Assembly (NCBI RefSeq): GCF_033193315.1
Contig: NZ_CP136187.1
Coordinates: 3,665,501-3,729,500 of the forward strand
From: Agathobaculum sp. NTUH-O15-33
GTDB taxonomy: Bacteria; Bacillota; Clostridia; Oscillospirales; Butyricicoccaceae
DNA length: 64,000 nt
Direction of reading: 5' to 3'
Shown in pieces: positions 35,598-44,174 of the stretch. Made by a program: the position numbers and the translations under genes. Every line of letters begins with the position of its first letter. Within the stretch, counting starts at the first letter, position 1. The notes under the pieces are model-generated. The model had not been told where the DNA came from. It was given only the letters and a program-made list of their open reading frames with translations, and did not search any database.

Positions 35598-36435
35598 TTC
35601 CCTCTCCATATTCCGCGATACCGCGCGTGAAGGACTGAATAAAATTTAGATTGAGCACGTCGTCCATCCAGCCCGGCTTCATGATCATTTCCATCCCCTT
35701 TTTCAGCGCTGCCTTCGCGCCGTCCGACATCGCGTTCGGATCCGCATCGCCGAATGAAGTGGCGAGCTGTGGCCGCAGGTGTCCGCGCACGAACGAATAA
35801 GTAACCTCTCTGGGAACGCCCATTGCAACGACACGTTCAGCCGCTTCCCGCATCGCCTCCAACAGGGGGGCGGTAATCAGCTCCACAATGCCCGGTTCCA
35901 GAATGCACATTTGTTCAGTGGTGATCCAGAAAACGGATTCCACGGGGGAGAACAGCTTCCGGGCCAGCGCTTCCAGTTCGGGCTGGTCCGCTGCTTCGCC
36001 CTGAGCCAACGCGCACACAATATCCTGCGGGGCGGTCCCGCCCCAGTAGTCCCGTTGTATGGCCGGGTCAGAGCTGGCGGTGAATACCGAAGGATGATTG
36101 GGATGCACCACGAAATACTTTAGATACGGCACCTGACATATCGCCCCGGCGTAGGTAGCGGCCGGATCGAGCGTAATCATGACGGCGCCCGGTTTCATCA
36201 GCGGCGCAGCTTGCCGGGAAATGAACTGTAGCAGCCTGTCCGGTACCGCGAGCACAACATAGTCAGCCTGCGGAAGGGAATCTTCCATGGTACTGGGTGT
36301 AACGCCCAGCGCTTCGACCGCGTCCGCTTGTGTATCAATAAAAAACACCTTTTCATAAGCGGGATCGCAGCGCAGCTTGCCTGTCAGGCGGCTTCCCACC
36401 TTGCCGGCCGCGCCAACCAATGCAACCTTTTTCAT
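35575..36435 (-). CDS. PGDH-like NAD(P)-dependent dehydrogenase (possible D-apionate oxidoisomerase type)
   Basis: A 286-residue protein with an N-terminal Rossmann fold (MKKVALVGAAGKVGSRLTGKL, then DYVVLAVPDRLLQFI) and an all-helical C-terminal domain (ELITAPLLEAMREAAERVVAMGVPREVTYSFVRGHL). It resembles the small phosphogluconate-dehydrogenase C-terminal family that includes apionate oxidoisomerase in D-apiose breakdown. That exact function is an inference supported by nearby OtnI-like and OiaC-like TIM barrels and an RbsABC-type transporter. The start ATG 36435 follows AAAGGATTGAG. Confidence 0.75.
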   Translation of the reverse strand: MKKVALVGAAGKVGSRLTGKLRCDPAYEKVFFIDTQADAVEALGVTPSTMEDSLPQADYVVLAVPDRLLQFISRQAAPLMKPGAVMITLDPAATYAGAICQVPYLKYFVVHPNHPSVFTASSDPAIQRDYWGGTAPQDIVCALAQGEAADQPELEALARKLFSPVESVFWITTEQMCILEPGIVELITAPLLEAMREAAERVVAMGVPREVTYSFVRGHLRPQLATSFGDADPNAMSDGAKAALKKGMEMIMKPGWMDDVLNLNFIQSFTRGIAEYGEGNETKREY

Positions 36436-36494
36436 TCTTCTCAATCCTTTCAAAGCAAAAATTGGTGAAACAGCAGATCATCTGGGCGGAGGGA

Positions 36495-37412
36495 TTACGC
36501 TTGATACATCCCGCGCCAGTCCGCGTCTTTTAAGACCGCGTCATACATTTGCTCGTACAGCGCGGGCCGCCAATCGGGCGCGCCAACTCTGGGGTTGCGC
36601 TCGAAATATGGATAGTGCGGCATCGTGCCTGTAAGATCGATCACGGCGGTGGCTATAGCGGGAATCGTGGCGGTTTCCTCTGTAAATGCGCATCCCGCAA
36701 CGACTTTGCACATTTCAATAGGCTCTGCGGGGGACAGTATGTGGCTTCCGCCGAAGTAGTGTTCGGCAAGCTCTGGCCCGGTCAGGTTGGCTGTTGCAAT
36801 GTGGATGGAATTTAACCCCGCGTGCCGCCCCAGCATTTGTTGGTAGGCGGCGCGCATCTCGGGGGCGGCGCATGCCGCGGCATTCAGCACAAGACTTGCC
36901 CCTTTGGCGCATGCATAGCGGTACATTTCAGGAAAACAGAAGCTGTCATACGAGAGAGAACACATGATTTTGCCGTAAGGCGTTTCAAACAGCAGCGGCA
37001 GCTTTTCGCCTTGGGAAGCCCAATGCGGCTCGGCGCCCGCCAGATGCAGCTTGTCGTACTGCCCCACCAGTCCCTGCGGGCCGCAAACCACCAAACTATT
37101 GTAAACCGCTCCGCCGCGTCGCACCGGCATCCCGAACGCAATGTAAAGCCGGTTTGCAATGGCGGCCTTTTCCACGGCGTCAGAGGATGGACCGGGCACG
37201 GGCTCCGCCAACAACTGTTGCATTGTTTTCTCTGCCGGGGCGTTGGGATCGTCCGCATGGCCGGTCAGCGACATCTCCGGAAAAAGCACGATTTTGCTTC
37301 CGGCCCGGCAGGCTTGTTCGCTATATTCTAAAATGCGCTGCAAATTATGGTCCTTATCGCCCCATACCGCCTGAAAATTAATGACGGACAGCGTTACACA
37401 AGCAGTTGCCAT
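36495..37412 (-). CDS. Nitrilase-superfamily paralogue with Cys-to-Ser at the nucleophile
   Basis: A 305-residue carbon-nitrogen hydrolase fold. Glu46 (LFPEMSLTG) and Lys121 (GQYDKLHL) of the triad are kept, but the nucleophile position reads CSLSYDSFCFPE, giving Ser154 where the paralogue at 38137 has Cys (GICYD). Cys151 and Cys159 flank it. It shares LLAEPVPGPSS and the C-terminal NPRVGAPDWRPALYEQM segment with that paralogue, so they arose by duplication. The start ATG 37412 follows AGTAAAGG; the longer frame upstream lacks family homology. Amidase activity is doubtful. Confidence 0.85.
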   Translation of the reverse strand: MATACVTLSVINFQAVWGDKDHNLQRILEYSEQACRAGSKIVLFPEMSLTGHADDPNAPAEKTMQQLLAEPVPGPSSDAVEKAAIANRLYIAFGMPVRRGGAVYNSLVVCGPQGLVGQYDKLHLAGAEPHWASQGEKLPLLFETPYGKIMCSLSYDSFCFPEMYRYACAKGASLVLNAAACAAPEMRAAYQQMLGRHAGLNSIHIATANLTGPELAEHYFGGSHILSPAEPIEMCKVVAGCAFTEETATIPAIATAVIDLTGTMPHYPYFERNPRVGAPDWRPALYEQMYDAVLKDADWRGMYQA

Positions 37413-37441
37413 ATCCTTTACTCCTGACTCTATTGATGACC

Positions 37442-38140
37442 TTATTCGCTGGGAACGCACAGAGTCCGCGCGTCTGCCGCAGACAAATCTATGGTATGGA
37501 TGTGCAGTTCGGGCGCGCAGCCCGCAGCCTTTGTGGGTAGACCGTTTAGATAAACGGCCGTTCCGTTTGCTCCCTCCCCGGGGCCGAGAATGCAGGCGCC
37601 GCCAGCCGCCCAATTTGCCGATGCGAAAAAGATTTGGTATTGCGCTGCACAGGCCGTCAGTTCCTCGTGAAAATGGGCTGACTCCGCCGCGCCGCAGGCG
37701 GCGGGATTGAGTACCAGCCTGGCGCCATTTGCATAGGCATGTTCGACGCCCCCGAAATCATCTAAGAAAACAATGCCTATCGTGCCCCAGTGGGTATCGA
37801 TCAGCTGCGCCCGCTCCGGTGATCTGGTTAGACAGATCGCCTGTCCGCCTGGTGTGCAGACAACAGCCTCGTGCCGCGGCGTGCTTTCTGCCGTCACGGC
37901 GCCGAATACCACATAGGCCGACAGCTCTCTGGTAAGCGCCGCAAGCTCCTGCGCCGCCCGGCAGCGCTCCTCCGGCGCGCTGCCTGTCAATCCGGATAGC
38001 GCCGCATGCGGGAACAACACAAGGTCCGCGCCTCTTTTGACGGCCGCCCGGATATAACCGGCTATCCTGCTCAGATTTTGCTCTGGCGCGCCGGAATAGG
38101 GCAAGAAGCTCACAAGTGCGACTGTGATGATCTGCCTCAC
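37442..38140 (-). CDS. Degenerate nitrilase-superfamily paralogue
   Basis: A 232-residue protein, shorter than its neighbours. The fold is recognisable (VALVSFLPYSGAPEQNLSRIAGYIRAA; GARLVLNPAACGAAE), but all three catalytic positions are changed: LFPH at the Glu position (His45), no Lys in the ICLTRSPERAQ segment, and IVFLDDF where GICYD is expected. It cannot work as a classical nitrilase. Its reading frame is intact and coupled (ATGA overlap) to the intact paralogue, so it may be a structural partner or binding protein. Confidence 0.8.
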   Translation of the reverse strand: MRQIITVALVSFLPYSGAPEQNLSRIAGYIRAAVKRGADLVLFPHAALSGLTGSAPEERCRAAQELAALTRELSAYVVFGAVTAESTPRHEAVVCTPGGQAICLTRSPERAQLIDTHWGTIGIVFLDDFGGVEHAYANGARLVLNPAACGAAESAHFHEELTACAAQYQIFFASANWAAGGACILGPGEGANGTAVYLNGLPTKAAGCAPELHIHTIDLSAADARTLCVPSE

Positions 38141-39072
38141 TTTTCACACACCTTCCTTTGCCATTCGCCGTCCATCAGCACATCCCTGCACATGGCCCGA
38201 TAGATCTCCGGTCTCCAATCCGGTGCGTTCGTTAGCGGATTGGTCCGGTATAGTGTGCAAGACTCGTTGTGTGCGGCAATGCTCAAGTCAATGGTTGCGC
38301 TGCATATGCCGGGGTGCTGTCCCGCCGCTGCGCCAAAAGGATAGCCCGCGTAATAGTGCATTCGGCCCGGTATGCCGGTGGGCCCCATAATGCAACTGCC
38401 ACCCATAAAATGCTTCACCAGATCCAGTCCGACCAAATTCGCATTCGCAATGTAAACGCTGTTTTCCAACACCAACGTTTCCAGATCGTCCCGATTGACG
38501 CATGGCAGGATATCCTCAAACGGCAGCGCCGTTACGTTGATAAACAGTTGACCTCCCATGGCCTTCGTATAGCGCACCATCTCTGGAAATTTGTAGGTGT
38601 CGTAGCAAATGCCAATGCCGATGCGTCCGAAGCAAGTTTCCAGCAGCAGCGCCCGCTCTCCGGCGGATGCCCAGCTGACCTCGCCAAACGGGATATGGGC
38701 TTTTCGGTAAGACAAAAGTCTGCCGTCGGGGCAACAGATCACCGCCGTGTTGTAGATCGTCAACGGATCCGCAGCGTCCCGCTCAGGCATGCCGAAGAGG
38801 ATGTAGGCTCCAGTTTGCGCCGACAGCGCCGCGACCGCCCTTGAGGACGGCCCGGGCACGGGCTCCGCAAGCAGGGTTTGCATTTTTTGCTCCTTTTCTT
38901 TGTGCGGCTCGTCGTCGTATCCGGTAAGCGCAAGCTCCGGAAAAACGATCATATCGGCGCCGGCGTCCGCCGCCTCTTTGGAATAGCTTAAAATCCGCGA
39001 CAGGTTGGCCTGCTTATTCCCCCAAACCGTTTTAAAATTTACAGTGGAAAGGTTCACAATGCTCTCGGTCAC
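38137..39072 (-). CDS. Nitrilase-superfamily amidohydrolase with intact triad
   Basis: A 311-residue carbon-nitrogen hydrolase with the full Glu-Lys-Cys triad: Glu46 (VFPELALTG), Lys124 (SYRKAHIPF) and Cys156 (GICYDTYKFPE). Such enzymes cleave amides, carbamoyl groups or nitriles; the substrate is unknown. It begins with GTG 39072 behind AGGAGGGG. First gene of the minus-strand operon, under a strong promoter and GCATCA sites. It is likely the only active enzyme of the three. Confidence 0.9.
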   Translation of the reverse strand: MTESIVNLSTVNFKTVWGNKQANLSRILSYSKEAADAGADMIVFPELALTGYDDEPHKEKEQKMQTLLAEPVPGPSSRAVAALSAQTGAYILFGMPERDAADPLTIYNTAVICCPDGRLLSYRKAHIPFGEVSWASAGERALLLETCFGRIGIGICYDTYKFPEMVRYTKAMGGQLFINVTALPFEDILPCVNRDDLETLVLENSVYIANANLVGLDLVKHFMGGSCIMGPTGIPGRMHYYAGYPFGAAAGQHPGICSATIDLSIAAHNESCTLYRTNPLTNAPDWRPEIYRAMCRDVLMDGEWQRKVCEK

Positions 39073-39194
39073 AATACTCCCCTCCTGCGCACAGCATTGT
39101 CACGAATCGTGTAACGCATCATGCAATGCATCACGTTGTCGCAATCTCTTGCAAAAATGCTCGAATCATGTCGTTTTCTCTTTATCATAGTTTG

Positions 39195-39223
39195 AATATA
39201 GTCGATAGACTTGCGAATGTCAA
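39195..39223 (-). promoter_or_regulatory. Promoter of the nitrilase operon
   Basis: On the minus strand TTGACA (plus 39218-39223), a 17-base spacer and TATATT (plus 39195-39200). It is flanked on both sides by GCATCA pairs (39235-39251 and 39116-39133). A strong promoter that needs repression fits this layout. Confidence 0.8.
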
Positions 39224-39435
39224 CAATAATTTACGCATCATTTGCGCATCATTGGAAAATATATGTTATTTATTAAGCACATAAACCGTTTTTATTTTTA
39301 TACAATTTTATATATTATGACGAATAAAGCAAAAAATATTTAAAAATATGGTGTATGCTCGCAGAAATAGTTGTATTTATGCACCCATCTCATTTTGCAT
39401 CAAATTGCGATAATGATTTTTTGATGCATTTCATA

Positions 39436-39465
39436 TTGACATTAATATTTGAATTGGTGTATGAT
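39436..39465 (+). promoter_or_regulatory. Promoter of the lacI-type gene and transporter operon
   Basis: TTGACA (39436-39441), an 18-base spacer and TATGAT (39460-39465). A GCATCA pair (39506-39521) lies between the start site and the ribosome site AAGGAG, allowing autorepression. Confidence 0.7.
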
Positions 39466-39532
39466 GTAGGCAATTTAAGCGGCTATTTTATAACAATATG
39501 GCGGTGCATCATTACGCATCAAGGAGACTGTT

Positions 39533-40579
39533 ATGATTTCTACCAGAGAACTTGCCCGTATTGCCAACGTCAGCCAATCAACGGTTTCCCGCAGTTTGCG
39601 GGACAGTCCCGAGATCTCCGTTGAAACAAAAACCCGCATCTGGAACATTGCGAAACAACACGGCTATATCACGCGGGAAAACCCTTCCAAGACCGTGATG
39701 AGCGGTCAGCGTAAGGCCATAGGCGTCTTGATAACCTTTCTCCCTTTCCTGAATGACATTTGCATGAATCAGCTGCTTAGCACGCTTTACAGTTCGATCG
39801 AGGAGGAAAACTATTATGCGATCCCTCTGATTAATTACAGCGGCGAGGAAGGGGTACAAAAACTGCGCAATTTCATCAGGCTCGGTTTGGTGGAAGGTTT
39901 TATCATTATCAACAGGACCTACGACCCGGCGATTGATGCGTACCTCAACGGGGTGGGCATGCCGGTTGTTTATTTAATCTACTATTCCAGAGATGCGGCC
40001 GAGCATACGGTAATTGTGGATGCAGACAACTACATGGGCGGTCATATTGCCGCGCAGCATCTCATTTCGTTGGGGCATCGCGATTTTATCGTAATCACCT
40101 CGCAATGGGATGAGTTTAAGGACCGCACACGCGGCTTCTTAAGCGGTCTGAGCGACAATGGGTTATCCATCCCGCCGGAAAACATATTTTGCGAGGATTG
40201 CTTTTACGATGTAGGCTACCGTCTGATTTCTGAAAACTTGCATCTGTTTCAAAAAGCCACTGCAATTTATGTGCAGGCGGATATTGTGGCCTTTGGCGTG
40301 GTCAACGCGCTTAAGGACCACGGCATTTCCGTTCCGGACGAAGTTTCCGTCATCGGTACAGATGGTTTAGAGCTCGGGGCGCTATGCCGTCCGCAACTCA
40401 CCAGTATTGCTTCCCCCTTCCGAGATATGGCCAACATCACGATCGGCAAGCTGATGGAGGTGAGCAATAATCCCGGAAAGGAAACCATCACAACGAGAAC
40501 AATTTTGCCGCCTTCGCTGCTGGTTCGGGAATCCACCGCACCGCCACCGAGGCGCACCGGAGGCGGGGAAATAGGATGA
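39533..40579 (+). CDS. LacI family transcriptional regulator
   Basis: A 348-residue regulator: an N-terminal helix-turn-helix with hinge (STRELARIANVSQSTVSRSLRDSPEISVETKTRIWNIAK) and a sugar-binding core (AIGVLITFLPFLND, IVDADNYMGGHIAAQHLISLGHRDFIVI, DEVSVIGTDGLELG). It most likely controls both divergent operons through the GCATCA sites around it. Its last codons overlap the next gene by ATGA. The inducer would be the sugar or sugar acid imported by the adjacent ABC system. Confidence 0.92.
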   Translation: MISTRELARIANVSQSTVSRSLRDSPEISVETKTRIWNIAKQHGYITRENPSKTVMSGQRKAIGVLITFLPFLNDICMNQLLSTLYSSIEEENYYAIPLINYSGEEGVQKLRNFIRLGLVEGFIIINRTYDPAIDAYLNGVGMPVVYLIYYSRDAAEHTVIVDADNYMGGHIAAQHLISLGHRDFIVITSQWDEFKDRTRGFLSGLSDNGLSIPPENIFCEDCFYDVGYRLISENLHLFQKATAIYVQADIVAFGVVNALKDHGISVPDEVSVIGTDGLELGALCRPQLTSIASPFRDMANITIGKLMEVSNNPGKETITTRTILPPSLLVRESTAPPPRRTGGGEIG

Positions 40580-41445
40580 AAGCCGGAATTCTAACATCGG
40601 GTGTGGATCAGGATCTGGAGCTTGCATTAAAACGCATATCGGCCGACGGCTTTCGGTATGCGGAGATTCAATACGCTTGGGAACGCGAGGATGGAGACCG
40701 AACGACCGGTCAAGAGACACGGGTCCAAGCGCTGCTGAAGCAATACGGCGTGCGACTAACCGCGGTTATGCGCAATTTGTTCAGCGGCATGGAACTGATG
40801 GAACTGACCCCAGAGACGCCCGCCTTTAAAACCGAACTGGAAAATTTTCGGCAGACCATTGCGCTGGCCCGCTTTCATGGCTGTAACCTGACAAGGATTA
40901 ATTCTTTTAAACGGCATACTGTGGTTTTCGGTTACGGCGGCGCATCACAGGCGCTGACCGGTGGAAACGCCGCCTGGAGCCGCTTTTTAAAGCTGATGGA
41001 GCCGGTGCTCGCAATCGCCGAGGATACCGGAATCGATGTAATGATGGAAACGGGCACCGGCGGCTTTATACACAGCGCCGCGCTGCTGAAAAGAACAATA
41101 GAGGCGCTAGGCAGCAGCCGCTTGAAGGCGCTATGGGATCCGGCCAACTGCCTTTACAGCGGCGAAAATCCTTTACAGGGTTATGAACTGCTGCGGGGGA
41201 CCCTTGCGGAGATCCATATCAAAGATCTCCGCTTTGATCAACCACTTGCGCAAATAACCTATTGTCCGCTCGGATGCGGCAGCATGACCCCGTATCTGGA
41301 ACCGCTTGCCGCGCTTCTGCGCAAAGACCGGTTTGACGGCGCCGTGGTACTGGAAAATCAGGTCGTATTCGAGGGCCGCCCGCTCGAAGCCGGATATGCC
41401 CAAAGCATGCCCTTATTTCGGAATACCTTCGAACCCGCTTCGTGA
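40576..41445 (+). CDS. Sugar isomerase/decarboxylase-like TIM barrel (AP-endonuclease-2 fold)
   Basis: A 289-residue TIM barrel with probable metal ligands in DVMMETGTGGF (Glu), KALWDPANCLYSG (Asp), AEIHIKDLR (His, Asp) and GAVVLENQV (Glu). The family includes isomerases, epimerases and the 3-oxo-isoapionate decarboxylase OiaC. Coupling to the LacI gene (4-base overlap) and linkage to the transporter suggest a catabolic step on the imported compound. OiaC-like function is one inference among several. Confidence 0.8.
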   Translation: MKAGILTSGVDQDLELALKRISADGFRYAEIQYAWEREDGDRTTGQETRVQALLKQYGVRLTAVMRNLFSGMELMELTPETPAFKTELENFRQTIALARFHGCNLTRINSFKRHTVVFGYGGASQALTGGNAAWSRFLKLMEPVLAIAEDTGIDVMMETGTGGFIHSAALLKRTIEALGSSRLKALWDPANCLYSGENPLQGYELLRGTLAEIHIKDLRFDQPLAQITYCPLGCGSMTPYLEPLAALLRKDRFDGAVVLENQVVFEGRPLEAGYAQSMPLFRNTFEPAS

Positions 41446-41535
41446 CACACTTTGCGGTGATGGTGAAAGCCCGCCGGTCTTTGCGTACGTTTCAGCAGTA
41501 ATTTGGAAAATGGTCAAGAACAGGAGGTAGTGGAA

Positions 41536-43026
41536 ATGGATGAAATATTACGAATGAATCATATATCCAAACGCTTCCCGGGGGTATTGGCGCTTGCAGG
41601 CGTTAATCTAACGGTTCATGCCGGCGAGGTTCATGCGCTGATGGGAGAAAACGGCGCCGGAAAATCGACTTTAATGAAAATACTCAGCGGCGTTTATCAA
41701 CCGGACACCGGGTCGATCATGCTCAACGGACAGCCGATACACCCTCAGGATACCAGACATTCGCAAGAACTGGGCATCAGCGTCGTCTTTCAGGAGTTGA
41801 ATATTTGCCCGCATCTTTCGGTTGCCGACAACATTTTCATCGGCCGCCACAAGACAAAACGCGGTCTAGTGGACGATAAATGGACAATACAGGAATCCAA
41901 AAGGCTCTTGTCCATACTGGACGCGGACATCGACCCCAAGGTGATCGCCTCCAGACTGAGTGTTTCCGCGCTCCAGATGATCGAGATCGCCAAAGCGTTG
42001 TCCTTTGATTCCAAGATTCTGGTTCTGGACGAGCCCACCAGTTCACTCACGGCAAAGGAAACGGATAACCTGTTCCGGTGCATTGAAGCGCTAAAGGCCA
42101 ACGGCATGGGTATCATTTATATTTCTCACCGTCTGGAGGAACTGCACAGGATCTGCGACCGGGTCACAGTCCTGCGGGACGGACGGCAGATCGGAGAGAC
42201 CCGGATGGTCCGGGATGTGACAATTGACGAGGTCGTTTCCATGATGGTGGGCCGGACCATGGAGGACAAATACCCCACAGAAAAACGAACGATCGGCGAG
42301 GTCGTGTTTGAAGCGAAAAACGTACGTACCAAGGCCCTGTTGGATGTCAAACATATGCAGGTGCGCGCTGGGGAGATTGTCGGTCTGTCCGGGCTGGTCG
42401 GTGCGGGAAGGACCGAGTTATGCCGGGCGATTTTCGGCGCCGATCCGGTGCTCAGCAAAGAAGTCTTGATCGATGGCAGGCCGGCGACCATCCACAGTCC
42501 CAAGGACGCCATTGCCTGTGGAATCGGATATCTTTCCGAGGACCGCAAGGGCGATGGTCTGGCGATCACGATGGATGTGGAAAAGAATATCAACATGGCA
42601 AGCCTCAGGCATCACATGAAATACGGCCTTATGAACGATAAGATGCTTACAAGCAACGCACACCAATTTGTAAAACGTCTGCGCATCAAAACGCCCAGCA
42701 TCAGGCAGTTGGTCAAAAACCTGTCAGGCGGCAATCAGCAAAAGATTGTCATTGCAAAAACATTATCGAATGAGGCGCGGCTCGTGATTTTTGACGAGCC
42801 GACACGAGGAATTGACGTTGGCGCAAAATATGAGATCTATGAAATTATGAACGAATTAAGCCGTCAAGGGATCGGTATTATCATGATCTCTTCGGAAATG
42901 CCGGAAATTCTCGGCATGAGCGACAGGATTATCGTAATGCACGGCGGCAGAATCAGCGGAGAACTAACCGCACAACAAGCGACGCAGGAAGAAATCATGC
43001 GGCTCGCCGCCGGATTAAAATCGTGA
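41536..43026 (+). CDS. RbsA/MglA-type sugar ABC transporter ATPase
   Basis: A 496-residue protein with two ABC domains. NBD1: Walker A GENGAGKST, LVLDEPTSSLT, degenerate signature LSVSALQM. NBD2: degenerate Walker A GLVGAGRTE, canonical signature LSGGNQQK, IFDEPTRGIDVGAK. This asymmetry is typical of the family. The start ATG 41536 follows AGGAGG at 41522-41527; an upstream frame start at 41503 lacks a site. It pairs with the permease 15 bases downstream and with the binding protein on the opposite operon. Confidence 0.94.
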   Translation: MDEILRMNHISKRFPGVLALAGVNLTVHAGEVHALMGENGAGKSTLMKILSGVYQPDTGSIMLNGQPIHPQDTRHSQELGISVVFQELNICPHLSVADNIFIGRHKTKRGLVDDKWTIQESKRLLSILDADIDPKVIASRLSVSALQMIEIAKALSFDSKILVLDEPTSSLTAKETDNLFRCIEALKANGMGIIYISHRLEELHRICDRVTVLRDGRQIGETRMVRDVTIDEVVSMMVGRTMEDKYPTEKRTIGEVVFEAKNVRTKALLDVKHMQVRAGEIVGLSGLVGAGRTELCRAIFGADPVLSKEVLIDGRPATIHSPKDAIACGIGYLSEDRKGDGLAITMDVEKNINMASLRHHMKYGLMNDKMLTSNAHQFVKRLRIKTPSIRQLVKNLSGGNQQKIVIAKTLSNEARLVIFDEPTRGIDVGAKYEIYEIMNELSRQGIGIIMISSEMPEILGMSDRIIVMHGGRISGELTAQQATQEEIMRLAAGLKS

Positions 43027-43041
43027 TGGGAGGATTCTGAA

Positions 43042-44094
43042 ATGTTTGAGGCAAACAACAATACTGCTGCAAAAGCCGCACCCAAATCCAGCTTTAAGGA
43101 TGTATTTTTTCTGTTTTTTGATAAAATGGGCATGCTTGCGGTTCTGCTGCTTATGGTTCTGGTATTCGCCATGACATCCAAGGTTTTCTTTACGATCGAT
43201 AACGCAATCGTCATCCTGCTGCAAGTCGCTATATATGGCTTGATGACCTTTGCTATGTCCTTTGTGCTGATTTCGGGCGGCGCCAATCTGTCGGCCGGCG
43301 CGGTCTGCGGGCTCGCCGGCATGGTTACCGGACTGGTTATTGAAAGCGCGGTGCAAACCGGCGGGGCGCTTGTCAATTTCGCGATACCTTTGGGCATTCT
43401 GGCGGGAATCTGCACCGGTCTGGTCTGCGGCCTGATCGATGGGTTCTGTGTTACCAAACTATACATCGTTCCTTTTATCGCGACCTTGGGCACCCAGTAT
43501 ATCTTTCGGGGCCTGTGCAATATCATCAGCGGCGGCACGCCGATCAGCATTCGCTCTTTGGGCGATTTTCCGGGCTCCGTATTTTTTAACAGACTCGGCA
43601 CCGGCAAAATTTTTGGTTTCTTTCCCTACATCGTCATTGTCATGATCGTGTTCGGACTAATCTGTGCCTTTGTCCTAAAAAAGACCCGCTATGCCCGCGG
43701 TCTGTATGCAACGGGCAGCAACGAGGAGGCAGCCCGTCTTTCGGGCATCAATACGACAAAAACAAAGTTTTTAGCGTACATTATCTGTGACGGCATTGCG
43801 GCCTGCGCCGGCGTCGTCATGACGGCGCGTATGGCGTCAGCGCAGGTCACGGGCGGTACGGGCTATGAACTGGAAGGCATTGCAGCCGCGGTTATCGGCG
43901 GCGTGAGTATTGCAGGCGGTACAGGAACCATTGGCGGCGCGGTCATTGGTGCCTTTATCATTGGCGTCCTCCGAAACGGACTTAACCTCAATGGTATGAA
44001 TACCTTCTGGCAGCAGGTGGTAATCGGTATCGTGATCATCGTTGCGGTTTGGATCGATATTATGCGTACCAGAAGAATCCTAACAAAGGTTTGA
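43042..44094 (+). CDS. RbsC-type sugar ABC transporter permease
   Basis: A 350-residue membrane protein with 8-10 hydrophobic helices and the family motifs SGGANLSAGAVCGLAG, VPFIATLGTQYIFRG, GSNEEAARLSGIN and GYELEGIAAAVIGGVSIAGGTGTIGG. It forms the channel for the ATPase just upstream. End of the plus-strand operon. Confidence 0.94.
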   Translation: MFEANNNTAAKAAPKSSFKDVFFLFFDKMGMLAVLLLMVLVFAMTSKVFFTIDNAIVILLQVAIYGLMTFAMSFVLISGGANLSAGAVCGLAGMVTGLVIESAVQTGGALVNFAIPLGILAGICTGLVCGLIDGFCVTKLYIVPFIATLGTQYIFRGLCNIISGGTPISIRSLGDFPGSVFFNRLGTGKIFGFFPYIVIVMIVFGLICAFVLKKTRYARGLYATGSNEEAARLSGINTTKTKFLAYIICDGIAACAGVVMTARMASAQVTGGTGYELEGIAAAVIGGVSIAGGTGTIGGAVIGAFIIGVLRNGLNLNGMNTFWQQVVIGIVIIVAVWIDIMRTRRILTKV

Positions 44095-44137
44095 CCCAAA
44101 TCATAGCCGCTTATGGGCTAATTATTCTAATAAAAAA

Positions 44138-44170
44138 GCGCCGCGCACGGAAGCAATCCGTGCGCGGCGC
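44138..44170. terminator. Bidirectional terminator between permease and symporter genes
   Basis: GCGCCGCGCACGGA pairs perfectly with its complement around the loop AGCAA. The minus strand has a T6 tail (A6 at 44132-44137); the plus tail is GTTATTATTT. Confidence 0.88.
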
Positions 44171-44174
44171 GTTA

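Larger units (their letters stand above)
39116..39521. promoter_or_regulatory. Array of GCATCA direct-repeat sites in the divergent promoter region
   Basis: GCATCA occurs at 39116, 39128, 39235, 39246, 39397, 39506 and 39516, plus one inverted TGATGC at 39422. Six of them form three direct-repeat pairs with start-to-start spacings of 12, 11 and 10 bases. One pair lies in the leader of the nitrilase operon, one just upstream of its -35 box, and one between the lacI promoter and its ribosome site. These are the probable operators of the LacI-type regulator encoded next door. Confidence 0.6.
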
